Shown here one piece after another: positions 17,032-24,896 of a DNA stretch of 64,000 nucleotides; positions within the stretch are counted from its first letter, which is position 1; every line of letters begins with the position of its first letter. The notes under the pieces were generated by a model that worked only from the letters and a program-made list of their open reading frames with translations, searched no databases and was not told where the DNA came from. The position numbers and the translations under genes are program-made. The stretch lies in contig JANQLU010000152.1 in the NCBI GenBank assembly GCA_028280445.1, positions 24,033 to 88,032 on the forward strand, given 5' to 3'. Source of the DNA: Pirellulaceae bacterium (GTDB taxonomy: Bacteria > Planctomycetota > Planctomycetia > Pirellulales > Pirellulaceae).

Positions 17032-18651
17032 TTGTCTGGCCCAATTCGTACGACATTATTGATTGCGTTGATCGCCATTTTTTCGTCGCTGATCGCCGCA
17101 TACTATTACCCTTGGCAACAAACCGAGGCTCTGGCGGATACCGAAGGCAAACCTCTATTCAAAGAATATTCGACGGCGCGAATCAAAGAAATAAAAATTC
17201 AATCGTTCAACGAGGAAAAACGCCAGCTGGACCAGATCGTTCTCAAAAACCGCGGCAACACTTGGATTGTTCCGGCGCAGTTTGACCATATCGCGGACCG
17301 CAACATTCTGATTTCAGCCATCACAACGTCTTTGAACAATCTGGAAGTCATCAAAGTTGAATCCGAAGAGCAAAAGGATCATCAGGAATATGGTGTGGTC
17401 GATCCTGTTGAATACCAGGGCGATCCGATCGGGATCGGAACCAAATTGGTGATGTCGGATATCAATGGTCGCGATATTGCCAGCCTCATTATTGGAAAAC
17501 CTGTGGATGACAAAAAAACAGGTCCCGATGCCAACTACTACGTTCGTCGACCGGGGCAGCCAGCGATTTACGAAGTGAAATTCAACAAACAAATTTTGAC
17601 GACGGAATTTGCCAACTGGCTCAATCCGAATCGTTTTCGGCTGGCGCTCGGACGCGGCGACCAAATCATGAATACCGTGAGGTTAAGAAATTATTTGGTG
17701 GACGCCAAAATTCTCGCTGACAACGATCCGTCAAACGATAAAAAAACGAATTTGTTTACCGCGGAACTGGAAACCGTCAACAACAATCAAGGACAGTGGA
17801 AAACCAGAAAACTTGTCGCTTACAAAAAAGACGGAACTCCGGTCGAGCTTTCGGGTGGCTTGCGGCCTCCGACGATGCAACCAGGCCATCGGTTTTTACA
17901 ATTCTTGGTGAATCTGCCAATTATTGATGTCGCCATAAAACCTGACGAGATGGTTCAGCGATTTAAAAACCTCGTGGCATCGCCGTTAACAGCACCCGAC
18001 GTCAAATCGTTGAATGAGATCGGCTTTTATTTTGACAAAGAAACGGGATTCGAGGGGTCGCGAGGCCACATCGAAATCGAAACGCAAAACCGAACGATTC
18101 TGCATATCGTTCTCGGTGGCATCCAAACCCAATCGTCTGATAGTCAGATCAAACGATTCATCATCGGTTACGCGACGATCGACGAAAAAAACTTGCCCGC
18201 CAAACCCAAGCCTCTGACTGCCGAGGAAGAAAAAGATCCGGACAAAAAAGTAAAATACGGTTTGGCGCTCAAGGATTACAACAACGCGTTAAACATTGCC
18301 AAAAATTCGGCCAATGAAATCAATCAACAGTTTGCCAAGTGGATTTACTTGATCGACGACCAGGCCACGCAGTTTATGTCGCCAGGGCTCAAGGATCTTT
18401 TCCTGCAATCAACGCTGTCGCTCGAAAAACTCGAAGAAAAAACAGATGGTGGATCGGACGCAGAAAAGAAAAAAGGTGATGCGGATAAATCGAACAAAAA
18501 ACTCGACAAATCCGATACCGAAAAATCGAATCCGAGTCCGTCCGGAAAAAGCGAATCGGACAAATCACCATCGAATCAATCTGAACCAGCAAAAAATTTG
18601 CCAGCGGACAAATCGAAGTCCGGTTCCGGGAAAACTGACAAAAACAAATAG
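17032..18651 (+). CDS. DUF4340 domain protein of the exporter operon
   Basis: 539 residues from TTG at 17032, with GGGAG about ten bases upstream. One N-terminal membrane anchor (TLLIALIAIFSSLIAAYYY) leads into a beta-rich extracytoplasmic region with DUF4340 features (KGNTW-like NRGNTWIVPAQFDHIADRN, a repeated pattern also seen near VVDPVEYQGD). The C-terminal 75 residues are low-complexity Lys/Ser/Asp/Glu, like the tail of the DUF4175-like protein. DUF4340 proteins regularly follow GldF/GldG-type genes and are probably an extracytoplasmic subunit of the exporter. The next gene starts four bases after this stop. Confidence 0.85.
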   Translation: MSGPIRTTLLIALIAIFSSLIAAYYYPWQQTEALADTEGKPLFKEYSTARIKEIKIQSFNEEKRQLDQIVLKNRGNTWIVPAQFDHIADRNILISAITTSLNNLEVIKVESEEQKDHQEYGVVDPVEYQGDPIGIGTKLVMSDINGRDIASLIIGKPVDDKKTGPDANYYVRRPGQPAIYEVKFNKQILTTEFANWLNPNRFRLALGRGDQIMNTVRLRNYLVDAKILADNDPSNDKKTNLFTAELETVNNNQGQWKTRKLVAYKKDGTPVELSGGLRPPTMQPGHRFLQFLVNLPIIDVAIKPDEMVQRFKNLVASPLTAPDVKSLNEIGFYFDKETGFEGSRGHIEIETQNRTILHIVLGGIQTQSSDSQIKRFIIGYATIDEKNLPAKPKPLTAEEEKDPDKKVKYGLALKDYNNALNIAKNSANEINQQFAKWIYLIDDQATQFMSPGLKDLFLQSTLSLEKLEEKTDGGSDAEKKKGDADKSNKKLDKSDTEKSNPSPSGKSESDKSPSNQSEPAKNLPADKSKSGSGKTDKNK

Positions 18652-18655
18652 CAAG

Positions 18656-19666
18656 ATGGACCTCAAGATGCTCAGATATTTAGTAATCGTTGCGCTTTTC
18701 GTTATTCCCACGACCGCATTTTCTCAAGCTGACCCTCCCTCGAAAATCACTGTCGGCACGTGGAATCTGGAATGGTTTTACGATGATTACACCGGTGACA
18801 ACCGAGCCAAACTGGCCAAGAAATTGGCAGCTCCCAACAAAAACGAATGGCAATGGCGGCTGAACAAGATTGCCGGAGTGATTGCTCAACTGAAACCCAC
18901 CATTCTGGCACTTCAGGAAGTGGAAAATCAGCAAGTCGTCTATGATCTGACGCAAAAACTCAGCAAAGCTCACGGGATCAAGTACCGCATCGCCTTTATT
19001 CAAGGTTACGACTTTTTTACTGAACAGGATGTGGCGATTATTTATCAGGATGGCCTGGTCGAATACAGTCGCAAAGAACAAACGAAATCAGAATACAACA
19101 GCAACAAATTCCGCAACGTGAGCAAACATCTATTCGCGAAATTTCAGTGGGGCGATGGGAACAAAAAACAGACGCTGCATATTGCGAATGTTCATTTGCG
19201 GGCCACGCCTGAAAAAGAGGACTATCGAAAAAAACAGTGTCGTCTCGTTCACCACTGGATGAAAGAAAAACTCGACGCGGGTGAAAACGTCATCATCTTG
19301 GGCGATCTGAATACCGAGCACAAAGCAGGTACGTATGACAAAAATACCGACATCGGCATCATGGCCGGGCGAGAAACCGTAGCGACCACTGACGATCTCG
19401 TTGATCTGCATACAAAGCTGCCCGGGGACCAGCAATTTACCCACATGATCGATCGGTCGTTTGACCGAATGCTCGTTTCCGCGTCGTTGATGGCCGATGA
19501 CAACGGCAAAGCAGATATGGTAGTTTCGCGCGTCGTGACGCGCAGCGATCTAGTGATCCAGGGCAAAAAAGACAAAGCTCATCGCGACGTTTACTACAAA
19601 ATTGACCGTGCCGAACGCGATTTGAGCGATCATTATCCGATGATGGCCGAAATTTTGATCAAATAG
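18656..19666 (+). CDS. Secreted endonuclease/exonuclease/phosphatase family protein
   Basis: 336 residues from ATG at 18656; ATG at 18668 (MLRYLVIVALFV) is an equally good start. A signal peptide ends near TTAFSQA. Catalytic motifs of the EEP (DNase I-like) fold are present: GTWNLEW, LQEVEN with the metal-binding Glu, HLRATPEKE, ILGDLNTE with Asp and Asn, and LSDHYPM with the Asp-His pair. Family substrates range from DNA to phospholipids and inositol phosphates; nothing here decides. As an exported protein it may scavenge phosphate or degrade DNA outside the cytoplasm. It lies four bases after the DUF4340 gene and is probably co-transcribed with the exporter, which is unusual. Confidence 0.85.
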   Translation: MDLKMLRYLVIVALFVIPTTAFSQADPPSKITVGTWNLEWFYDDYTGDNRAKLAKKLAAPNKNEWQWRLNKIAGVIAQLKPTILALQEVENQQVVYDLTQKLSKAHGIKYRIAFIQGYDFFTEQDVAIIYQDGLVEYSRKEQTKSEYNSNKFRNVSKHLFAKFQWGDGNKKQTLHIANVHLRATPEKEDYRKKQCRLVHHWMKEKLDAGENVIILGDLNTEHKAGTYDKNTDIGIMAGRETVATTDDLVDLHTKLPGDQQFTHMIDRSFDRMLVSASLMADDNGKADMVVSRVVTRSDLVIQGKKDKAHRDVYYKIDRAERDLSDHYPMMAEILIK

Positions 19667-19674
19667 ACCATCAA

Positions 19675-19731
19675 GTAGGGCCGGTTCCCCACCGCCGTTT
19701 TGTTAGACCGGCCGATAGGAACCAGCCCTCC
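19675..19731. repeat. Type C repeat
   Basis: GTAGGGCCGGTTCC left arm and GATAGGAACCAGCCCTCC right arm around a short spacer with TTTTGTTAGACCGG. First of seven repeats in the 669-base gap 19667-20335, which holds no gene. Confidence 0.85.
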
Positions 19732-19750
19732 TTGCGGGGGCGAGGCTATC

Positions 19751-19819
19751 GTGAGCGGCAAGGCGCTAGCCGCCGGTTCGAAGCACAAACTAACCGGCGG
19801 CTAGCGCCTTGCCGCTCAC
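19751..19819. repeat. Type B repeat, core only
   Basis: GTGAGCGGCAAGGCGCTAGC and the complementary GCTAGCGCCTTGCCGCTCAC flank a 29-base centre; the GTTGAT/ATCAAC ends of the full-length copies are missing. Confidence 0.9.
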
Positions 19820-19826
19820 AGAAAAA

Positions 19827-19862
19827 CATCCTGTTCATCCTGTTCATCCTGTAAATCCTGTC
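19827..19862. repeat. Type D repeat
   Basis: Three CATCCTGT-type units followed by AAATCCTGTC; reads as GACAGGATTTACAGGATG on the minus strand. Confidence 0.8.
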
Positions 19863-19981
19863 AAAACCGTTTTTGGATCGGTCGGTAGGAACTGGCCCCA
19901 CTTACTAAAATATTGAAAATTAGCGGACAAACGCAACTCGCAGATTTGTTGAAACAATGCATTTGCAATCAGGGGTCAGCA

Positions 19982-20038
19982 GTAGGGCCGGTTCCCACCG
20001 GCCAATCCAACAAATCGGCCGATGGGAACCGGCCCTAC
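19982..20038. repeat. Type C repeat, near-perfect palindrome
   Basis: GTAGGGCCGGTTCCCACCGG, then CCAATCCAACAAATC, then the complement ending GGAACCGGCCCTAC. It is preceded from 19937 by CGCAGATTTGTTGAAACAAT, which recurs at about 20226 before the copy at 20277. Confidence 0.9.
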
Positions 20039-20045
20039 CTCCATC

Positions 20046-20126
20046 GCAACCCGACGCGTGAGCGAGGGACCAGAAACTGTACTGACGTGTTGCGGAATGT
20101 GATCCCTCACTAACGTTTCGGGTTGC
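20046..20126. repeat. Type A repeat
   Basis: GACGCGTGAGCGAGGGACC on the left and GATCCCTCACTAACGTTTCG on the right; two arms of one hairpin, the right one diverged. Confidence 0.8.
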
Positions 20127-20137
20127 GATTTTCAATC

Positions 20138-20194
20138 CTACCGGCCAATTCCACCGGCCAATCCAACAAATCGGCCGGTGGGAACCGGCCCTAC
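20138..20194. repeat. Type C repeat
   Basis: Left arm shortened to CTACCGGCCAATTCCACCGG; the right arm GGTGGGAACCGGCCCTAC is intact. Confidence 0.85.
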
Positions 20195-20276
20195 ATTTAA
20201 CTGGGATAACCATCCAGTGCAGCCGCGCAGATTTGTTGAAACAATGCTCTCACAAATCAGGTACACTGATCAGCAA

Positions 20277-20320
20277 GTAAGGCCGGGTTCTCACCGGCCG
20301 TTTTGTTAGATCGGTCGGTT
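20277..20320. repeat. Type C repeat, left half, abutting a ribosome-binding site
   Basis: GTAAGGCCGGGTTCTCACCG then GTTAGATCGGTCGGTTG. The right arm is replaced by the GAAAGGAG ribosome-binding site of the next gene, so the repeat lies in its 5' leader. Confidence 0.75.
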
Positions 20321-20335
20321 GAAAGGAGTGTACCC

Positions 20336-21505
20336 GTGGCGCGAAATTTCAAAAAACTCTTGCCAAAAACCGGCTTTCGACTCGCCACCGCAGTTCTTTT
20401 AGCGGTTTCCGTGGCGACACTGATATTCACGGCCTGCTTTCCAACCTGGTCAGACGATTCCAAATCTTACGTGTTTTTTTCACCGATAACCGGCGAGTTG
20501 ATTCTCCGCGATATCGAGAAAAACAAAACCAAGGTGCTTTATAAAAAAGCCGAAGACTTTGGTGCCTACGCAATGCACCCTGACGGCAAGAAATTCGCAC
20601 GTGTCGTTCTCTCGAAAAAACATTTGAAGGGAGAGACAAAGAAATGGATTTCCATTTCCATTCGTTCGTTGACGGGTGAACGAAAGCAGGTTTTGGAAGA
20701 TTTTGTGTTAGGCAAGAACAAGGCAGAAGATTTTAATGCGATATTCATGCAACCGGCCGTCCATTGGGCGCCGGATGGCAAAACGATTCTGGTTCAAACA
20801 TATTCACATCACCACTCGATGGCATTGAACACCGAAACCGGGAAAACGGTTAAGTTTCATTCGATGATTCCCGCGTTGGATTGGGACGATACCTGGAGGA
20901 TGGATTCACCGATCACACCCGACAGTAAATCTTTCATCGGCAATACCATCCGGGGGACCGATATTGAATATGGTCTCTACCGTTTTCAAGATGGCAAAAA
21001 AGTTTATTCGTTTGATACTTCGAGTTTGAATCGAAAACAAAAACAGATTCTCAAAAACGATCCGAAGCAAACGACTGTCGTGTTGCCGGCGTATTGGAAA
21101 GGGCAAAAACAGATTCGACCGCGCAACAATGGACTGTATGTGTTTGACGTCGAGAAAAAAACGCTGAAATTCAAAAGCGACATGCGAATGCAGGTGTTGG
21201 CCGAATTGGCCCAGGAAAACAAAATTAAGATCATCGCCGAATTGTCGGGAAACATGGTGTTAGGTTTTGATGGATTGGAATTCAGCCAAGATAAACCTGC
21301 ACGCTCGATGGTTTTGTACAATTTGAAAACAGAAAAACGGATCGAAATCAAAGAACTGCAAGATACCGTGGTGGCACATATTGTTCGTGCACCGGACAAG
21401 AAAAAAACGCTGGTTTTTGCCCTTAGTGATAAAGGCTTTTATTCGCTTGTCGTATTAGGGGACGATGGTAAGGTTATCGACAAAGTGAAAATGAAATTGG
21501 AGTAG
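20336..21505 (+). CDS. Beta-propeller-like lipoprotein
   Basis: 389 residues from GTG at 20336, chosen because AAGGAG lies seven bases upstream; a longer frame from 20303 would start inside a type C repeat. The signal peptide ends in IFTAC, a plausible lipobox with Cys34. The body has repeated strands with propeller-type phrases: SDDSKSYVFFSPITGELIL, MHPDGKKFARVV, WAPDGKTILVQTYS and TPDSKSFIGN, similar to TolB/WD40-like sensors. Presumably a periplasmic or surface scaffold. The SGNH-like gene follows after four bases, so they are co-transcribed. No specific family assigned. Confidence 0.75.
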   Translation: MARNFKKLLPKTGFRLATAVLLAVSVATLIFTACFPTWSDDSKSYVFFSPITGELILRDIEKNKTKVLYKKAEDFGAYAMHPDGKKFARVVLSKKHLKGETKKWISISIRSLTGERKQVLEDFVLGKNKAEDFNAIFMQPAVHWAPDGKTILVQTYSHHHSMALNTETGKTVKFHSMIPALDWDDTWRMDSPITPDSKSFIGNTIRGTDIEYGLYRFQDGKKVYSFDTSSLNRKQKQILKNDPKQTTVVLPAYWKGQKQIRPRNNGLYVFDVEKKTLKFKSDMRMQVLAELAQENKIKIIAELSGNMVLGFDGLEFSQDKPARSMVLYNLKTEKRIEIKELQDTVVAHIVRAPDKKKTLVFALSDKGFYSLVVLGDDGKVIDKVKMKLE

Positions 21506-21509
21506 GGTT

Positions 21510-22142
21510 TTGCAACACCTTGTATTGACCGGCGATTCTATTTTTGACAACGCGTCCTACGTTCCCGGCAGTCCCGCCGTTGTCCAACAGATGAGATCCT
21601 GGCTTGGCACGCAGTGGACGGTCACATTGCTCGCCGTCGATGGGGCCGTTTGTACGAATGTTCCCAAACAACTTGAGAAACTGCCTGACGATACAACTCA
21701 TATCTGTATCAGTATCGGCGGCAACGACGCGCTATATGCTAGTGGCATATTGCTCGATGAAGATGTGACGGCGACACAGGTGATCGACAAACTGGCTGCC
21801 GTCCGAACGCAATTCCGCGCCGATTATCATTCGATGCTGAAAAAAGTACTCGCTCATCGTTTGCCGACGATCGTTTGCACAATTTACGATGCGATCCCAG
21901 ATTTTTCAGACCGCGAAGCGACCGGATTGTCGCTGTTCAACGATATGATTGTCAGTTGTGCGTCGGACTACGGTCTGCCTGTGATCGATCTGCGAAAAGT
22001 CTGCGATGAGCGAAAAGACTTTTCGACTTTGTCACCGATCGAACCGTCCGAAATTGGCGGAGCGAAAATCGTCAGTGCGATTAAGAACGTTGTCCTGAAC
22101 CACGACTTTGGTGGCACCCGAACCGTAATTTACGCCAAATAA
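21510..22142 (+). CDS. SGNH/GDSL hydrolase-like protein, catalytic His not found
   Basis: 210 residues from TTG at 21510, four bases after the lipoprotein stop. Block I is LTGDSIFDN with the nucleophile Ser10 and block III is SIGGNDALY (residues 69-76), both typical of SGNH esterases/lipases. At the C-terminus, where the family has DxxHP, the sequence reads SPIEPSEIGGAKI, so Glu178 occupies the expected His position. Either the dyad is broken, another residue serves, or this is a subfamily with a different mechanism. No signal peptide, so it should be cytoplasmic, although its partner is a lipoprotein. Confidence 0.8.
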   Translation: MQHLVLTGDSIFDNASYVPGSPAVVQQMRSWLGTQWTVTLLAVDGAVCTNVPKQLEKLPDDTTHICISIGGNDALYASGILLDEDVTATQVIDKLAAVRTQFRADYHSMLKKVLAHRLPTIVCTIYDAIPDFSDREATGLSLFNDMIVSCASDYGLPVIDLRKVCDERKDFSTLSPIEPSEIGGAKIVSAIKNVVLNHDFGGTRTVIYAK

Positions 22143-22163
22143 GTTTTGAATCCGATTTCAAAC

Positions 22164-22283
22164 GTAGGGCCGGTTCCCACCGGCCGATTGGTTGAATTGC
22201 CGAATAGCACTGTTTCATTCACATATGTTACGAATCCAACGCTCGGCCGATTGGTTGGATCGGCCGGTAGGAACCGGACCTAC
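22164..22283. repeat. Type C repeat split by about 65 bases
   Basis: Left arm GTAGGGCCGGTTCCCACCGG and right arm CGGTAGGAACCGGACCTAC are the normal halves, but the centre holds extra sequence (GAATTGCCGAATAGCACTG and more), unlike the 15-20 base spacers elsewhere. It lies between the SGNH-like gene and the next small gene. Confidence 0.8.
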
Positions 22284-22407
22284 TTTCAAAAATTTATCCT
22301 CGTGTCTGTAAGCAATGATCGGCAGATCCGTCACCATGGTAACAACGTGACGATCCAACCGAGTGAAATTGAATATCGCTTTTCATTCCTGCAAAAAGGA
22401 CACGACG

Positions 22408-22842
22408 ATGAACCAATCTTTCTTCAATTCTCGAAAACGTTTGATTCGAACATTGCTGTTGGGGATGATTGCCTGTGTGGCTGTATTTGCTACTGCCTCA
22501 GATGGGTTTGCACAGGGAAGAAATGATTTGCAAGCTCGCAACCGCCGCGCCCGCATCGAAAATCAACGCAAAGCCCAGCAGCAATTTCAACAAGCCCGAT
22601 TACAACAGATTGCCAGGCAACAGCAGTTTTACCGTGAACAACAAGCCCAATTGAACGCCTACGTGTTGGATCGATATTATTCCGTTCAGGATCTTTGGAT
22701 TGTTCAGATGACGTTGCCCAACGGGTACCGTTTTTATCAGCCATACCTGGGTCGAACCAGCGGACATGCCCAAATCCAGGCCAGGCGGCAATACCCCTAC
22801 GCCAGAATCGATTTCATTCGCCGGTTCGATTTCCGCGGTTAG
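22408..22842 (+). CDS. Small secreted Gln/Arg-rich protein
   Basis: 144 residues from ATG at 22408 with AAAAGGA seven bases upstream. The signal peptide is clear (RTLLLGMIACVAVFATASDG, cleavage near FAQG). The mature N-terminal half is a Gln/Arg/Ala-rich helix (RRARIENQRKAQQQFQQARL and on), probably coiled or disordered. The C-terminal half has aromatic-rich strands (VLDRYYSVQDLWIVQM, LPNGYRFYQPYLGR). No known family. It has its own terminator at 22875 and so is a single-gene unit. Probably an exported structural or adhesive protein, by inference only. Confidence 0.75.
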   Translation: MNQSFFNSRKRLIRTLLLGMIACVAVFATASDGFAQGRNDLQARNRRARIENQRKAQQQFQQARLQQIARQQQFYREQQAQLNAYVLDRYYSVQDLWIVQMTLPNGYRFYQPYLGRTSGHAQIQARRQYPYARIDFIRRFDFRG

Positions 22843-22874
22843 CGACCACAATTGGATTACCCACATTTCTCCCT

Positions 22875-22904
22875 AGTGCCAGTTCTTGTGCTGGCACTTT
22901 TTTC
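22875..22904 (+). terminator. Rho-independent terminator
   Basis: AGTGCCAG, eight-base loop, CTGGCACT, then a run of six T. Perfect eight-base-pair stem 33 bases after the small secreted protein. Confidence 0.85.
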
Positions 22905-22946
22905 ATTTAAGAATCAACTTTTTCCTCAGGCGAGAATTTTGATTCG

Positions 22947-23729
22947 ATGATATCTATTCTTGGTATTCCGTATGACGCGGACTCGTCGTTTCTCCAAGGA
23001 GCCAGCCATGGTCCCGCGGTTATCCGAAATGCATTTCGTTGTCCGTCGACCAATACGGCGACCGAAGACGAAATTGAACTGGACGGGCATCCGGAAATTA
23101 GTGACGCCGGCGACCTCGAACTTGGCTCCGGGCAAAATGCGCGCGACCATATCGAAGCGGCGATTCGTAATCTCGTAGTGGACGGCCACAAAGTTTTATC
23201 GCTCGGTGGCGATCACTCGATTACTTATCCGATTCTCCGCGGCTATTCGTCTAAGTTTGGCAAAATCAATGTCTTGCAATTCGACGCTCATCCCGATTTG
23301 TATGACGAATTCGATGGCCATCGTTACTCACACGCTTGCCCGTTTGCTCGCGCGTTTGAAGACAACATTGTCGCACAACTGCTCCAAGTCGGTATCAGAA
23401 CGATGAACGCACATCAGCGAACCCAGGCTGACAAATTTGGCGTTGAGATCATTACAGCCAGGGATTTTGTGGAAACCAAAATTGAAATTAGCGAGCCGGT
23501 TTATATTACGTTGGATTTGGATGTGTTTGATCCCGCGTTTGCACCGGGAGTCAGTCATTACGAGCCGGGCGGATTGTCGATTCGCGATGTGTTAAATGTC
23601 ATTCAACACATTGACGCGCCAATCATCGGAGCCGACATTGTCGAACTCAATCCGACTCGCGATTTCCAGAACATCACCGCAATGGCAGCCGCCAAACTAA
23701 TGAAAGAATTATTGGCCGCAATGCTGTAG
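22947..23729 (+). CDS. Arginase/agmatinase family hydrolase
   Basis: 260 residues, slightly shorter than typical agmatinases. All metal-binding motifs of the ureohydrolase family are present: GGDHS with His90, DAHPD (113-117), and TLDLDVFDPAFAPG with its paired Asp residues, enough for the two-Mn cluster. SHACPF (128-133) lies where the family has its substrate-loop motif. Family members release urea from arginine, agmatine, guanidinobutyrate or similar guanidino compounds, or formamide from formiminoglutamate. The sequence alone does not say which. It is a single gene between a terminator and a type B repeat, so context gives no pathway. Confidence 0.88.
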   Translation: MISILGIPYDADSSFLQGASHGPAVIRNAFRCPSTNTATEDEIELDGHPEISDAGDLELGSGQNARDHIEAAIRNLVVDGHKVLSLGGDHSITYPILRGYSSKFGKINVLQFDAHPDLYDEFDGHRYSHACPFARAFEDNIVAQLLQVGIRTMNAHQRTQADKFGVEIITARDFVETKIEISEPVYITLDLDVFDPAFAPGVSHYEPGGLSIRDVLNVIQHIDAPIIGADIVELNPTRDFQNITAMAAAKLMKELLAAML

Positions 23730-23752
23730 AGCCAGCCATGGGGCAAAGCCAT

Positions 23753-23821
23753 GTGAGCGGCAAGGCGCTAGCCGCCGGTACCGAGCACTAACGAACCGGC
23801 GGCTAGCGCCTTGCCGCTCAC
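23753..23821. repeat. Type B repeat, core only
   Basis: GTGAGCGGCAAGGCGCTAGC and its complement GCTAGCGCCTTGCCGCTCAC around ACCGAGCACTAACGAA. Confidence 0.9.
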
Positions 23822-23845
23822 AAGATCACAAACGTGTTTCGATTC

Positions 23846-23865
23846 GGCAGGAGCCTCGCCCTCCC
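23846..23865. repeat. Type E short repeat
   Basis: GGCAGGAGCCTCGCCCTCCC; the same 20-mer occurs at 25907 and its near-complement at about 63818. It is always close to a type B or C repeat. Confidence 0.7.
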
Positions 23866-23878
23866 GAACAATTAAAAA

Positions 23879-23901
23879 CGGCCGGTGGGAACCGGCCCTA
23901 C
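23879..23901. repeat. Type C repeat, right half, supplying the cvpA stop codon
   Basis: CGGCCGGTGGGAACCGGCCC then TAC. On the minus strand this begins GTAGGGCC, and its TAG (23898-23900) is the stop codon of the CvpA gene. Confidence 0.85.
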
Positions 23902-24596
23902 TTGCGATTCTCGTTAATCCGGGTTTTGGCAGCTTCGATCAAACCTTTAGCGGCTTCGCCAAGATCAAAATTCGAATCCCCTTCTGGGAACGACCAACTC
24001 CCCGTGTACTGATTGCTTTCGTTCACTTCGGACGGGTCGATGACAACTAGCTGCCCGAGGATTTCTTTGCCTTCCTTGGGTGCGTGTTCGTTCATCGCTT
24101 TGGCAAAGTTGTTGAAATATGGCCCCACCATCTCATGGTACTGTTTTGGAACGAAAGCCGAAAATTTATCGAGTGCTTTAGCGATGTAGTAACCACTGTG
24201 CGATTGGCAAATCGTTTTTCGCGTGTTTTCCCCAAGCAATGTCACGGCGAACAACGTGACAACGATACAGATTAACGCTCCTTGAACGGCGCCGACCAGG
24301 GCACCAGCTTGATGATCAAACCCGTCCAACCGCAAATCGTCAATGGTGCGACGGACAAACCCGAATATGATCCAGATGCCGAGCGATGTACCGATATACA
24401 AAATGAACATGGCCGCAAACCGTCCCCACGGCTCGTCGGTGATATACGGTGAAACGACTCCGCTAAAATTGACTGCGACAAAATAACTGATCACGATGGC
24501 TGCGACCGAAGCAACTTGCCACGCTAAACCTTTCCACAGTCCGAATAAAACGGCACAGACCAGAATGGCCAGCATAATGAAATCGTAAATTCCCAT
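23898..24596 (-). CDS. cvpA: CvpA family membrane protein
   Basis: 232 residues from ATG at 24596 (MGIYDFIMLAILVCAVLFG), with CGGAAA upstream. Four hydrophobic helices within the first 150 residues (about 5-22, 28-50, 65-90, 105-127) match the CvpA family, named for colicin V production in E. coli and otherwise poorly defined. The extracytoplasmic C-terminus (about 80 residues, EHAPKEGKEILGQLVVIDPS) is longer than usual. The TAG stop falls inside a type C repeat, so the last residues may have been altered when the repeat arrived. Neighbours give no further clue. Confidence 0.82.
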   Translation of the reverse strand: MGIYDFIMLAILVCAVLFGLWKGLAWQVASVAAIVISYFVAVNFSGVVSPYITDEPWGRFAAMFILYIGTSLGIWIIFGFVRRTIDDLRLDGFDHQAGALVGAVQGALICIVVTLFAVTLLGENTRKTICQSHSGYYIAKALDKFSAFVPKQYHEMVGPYFNNFAKAMNEHAPKEGKEILGQLVVIDPSEVNESNQYTGSWSFPEGDSNFDLGEAAKGLIEAAKTRINENRK

Positions 24597-24896
24597 GATT
24601 GGTTTCCGCGGGACTTCCTTGCCATGATTGGGGTGGGAGCTTCGTCCGTGAAGCACCAAAAAATATAGCGTTGATGGAGTATTCGCCAAAGATCAAACGA
24701 TATTGCTGATTGTGCCGCTAGCTACCGCAAAAACTTGTCGAAAACGTCCTGTGTTTTCTCCGTGAAATTTGAACAAAAGTCAGCCGAGCGACGTTTGATA
24801 TTGGCCCAAATTGCCTAATTTCGTACCGTACGCACGACTTGCTGCGCGGTCGGAACTAGCAAGGCGACGAATTTATTTTCAAATTGGCATACGGTC
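24597..24896. other. Divergent intergenic region
   Basis: 300 bases between the CvpA gene (minus) and the DUF457 gene (plus). No repeat of types A-E, no small gene and no confident promoter pair seen; it must contain both promoters. Confidence 0.4.

Noticed and set aside
19913..20213. Small open frames in the repeat island, both strands
   Set aside because: They consist of type A and type C repeat sequence only.
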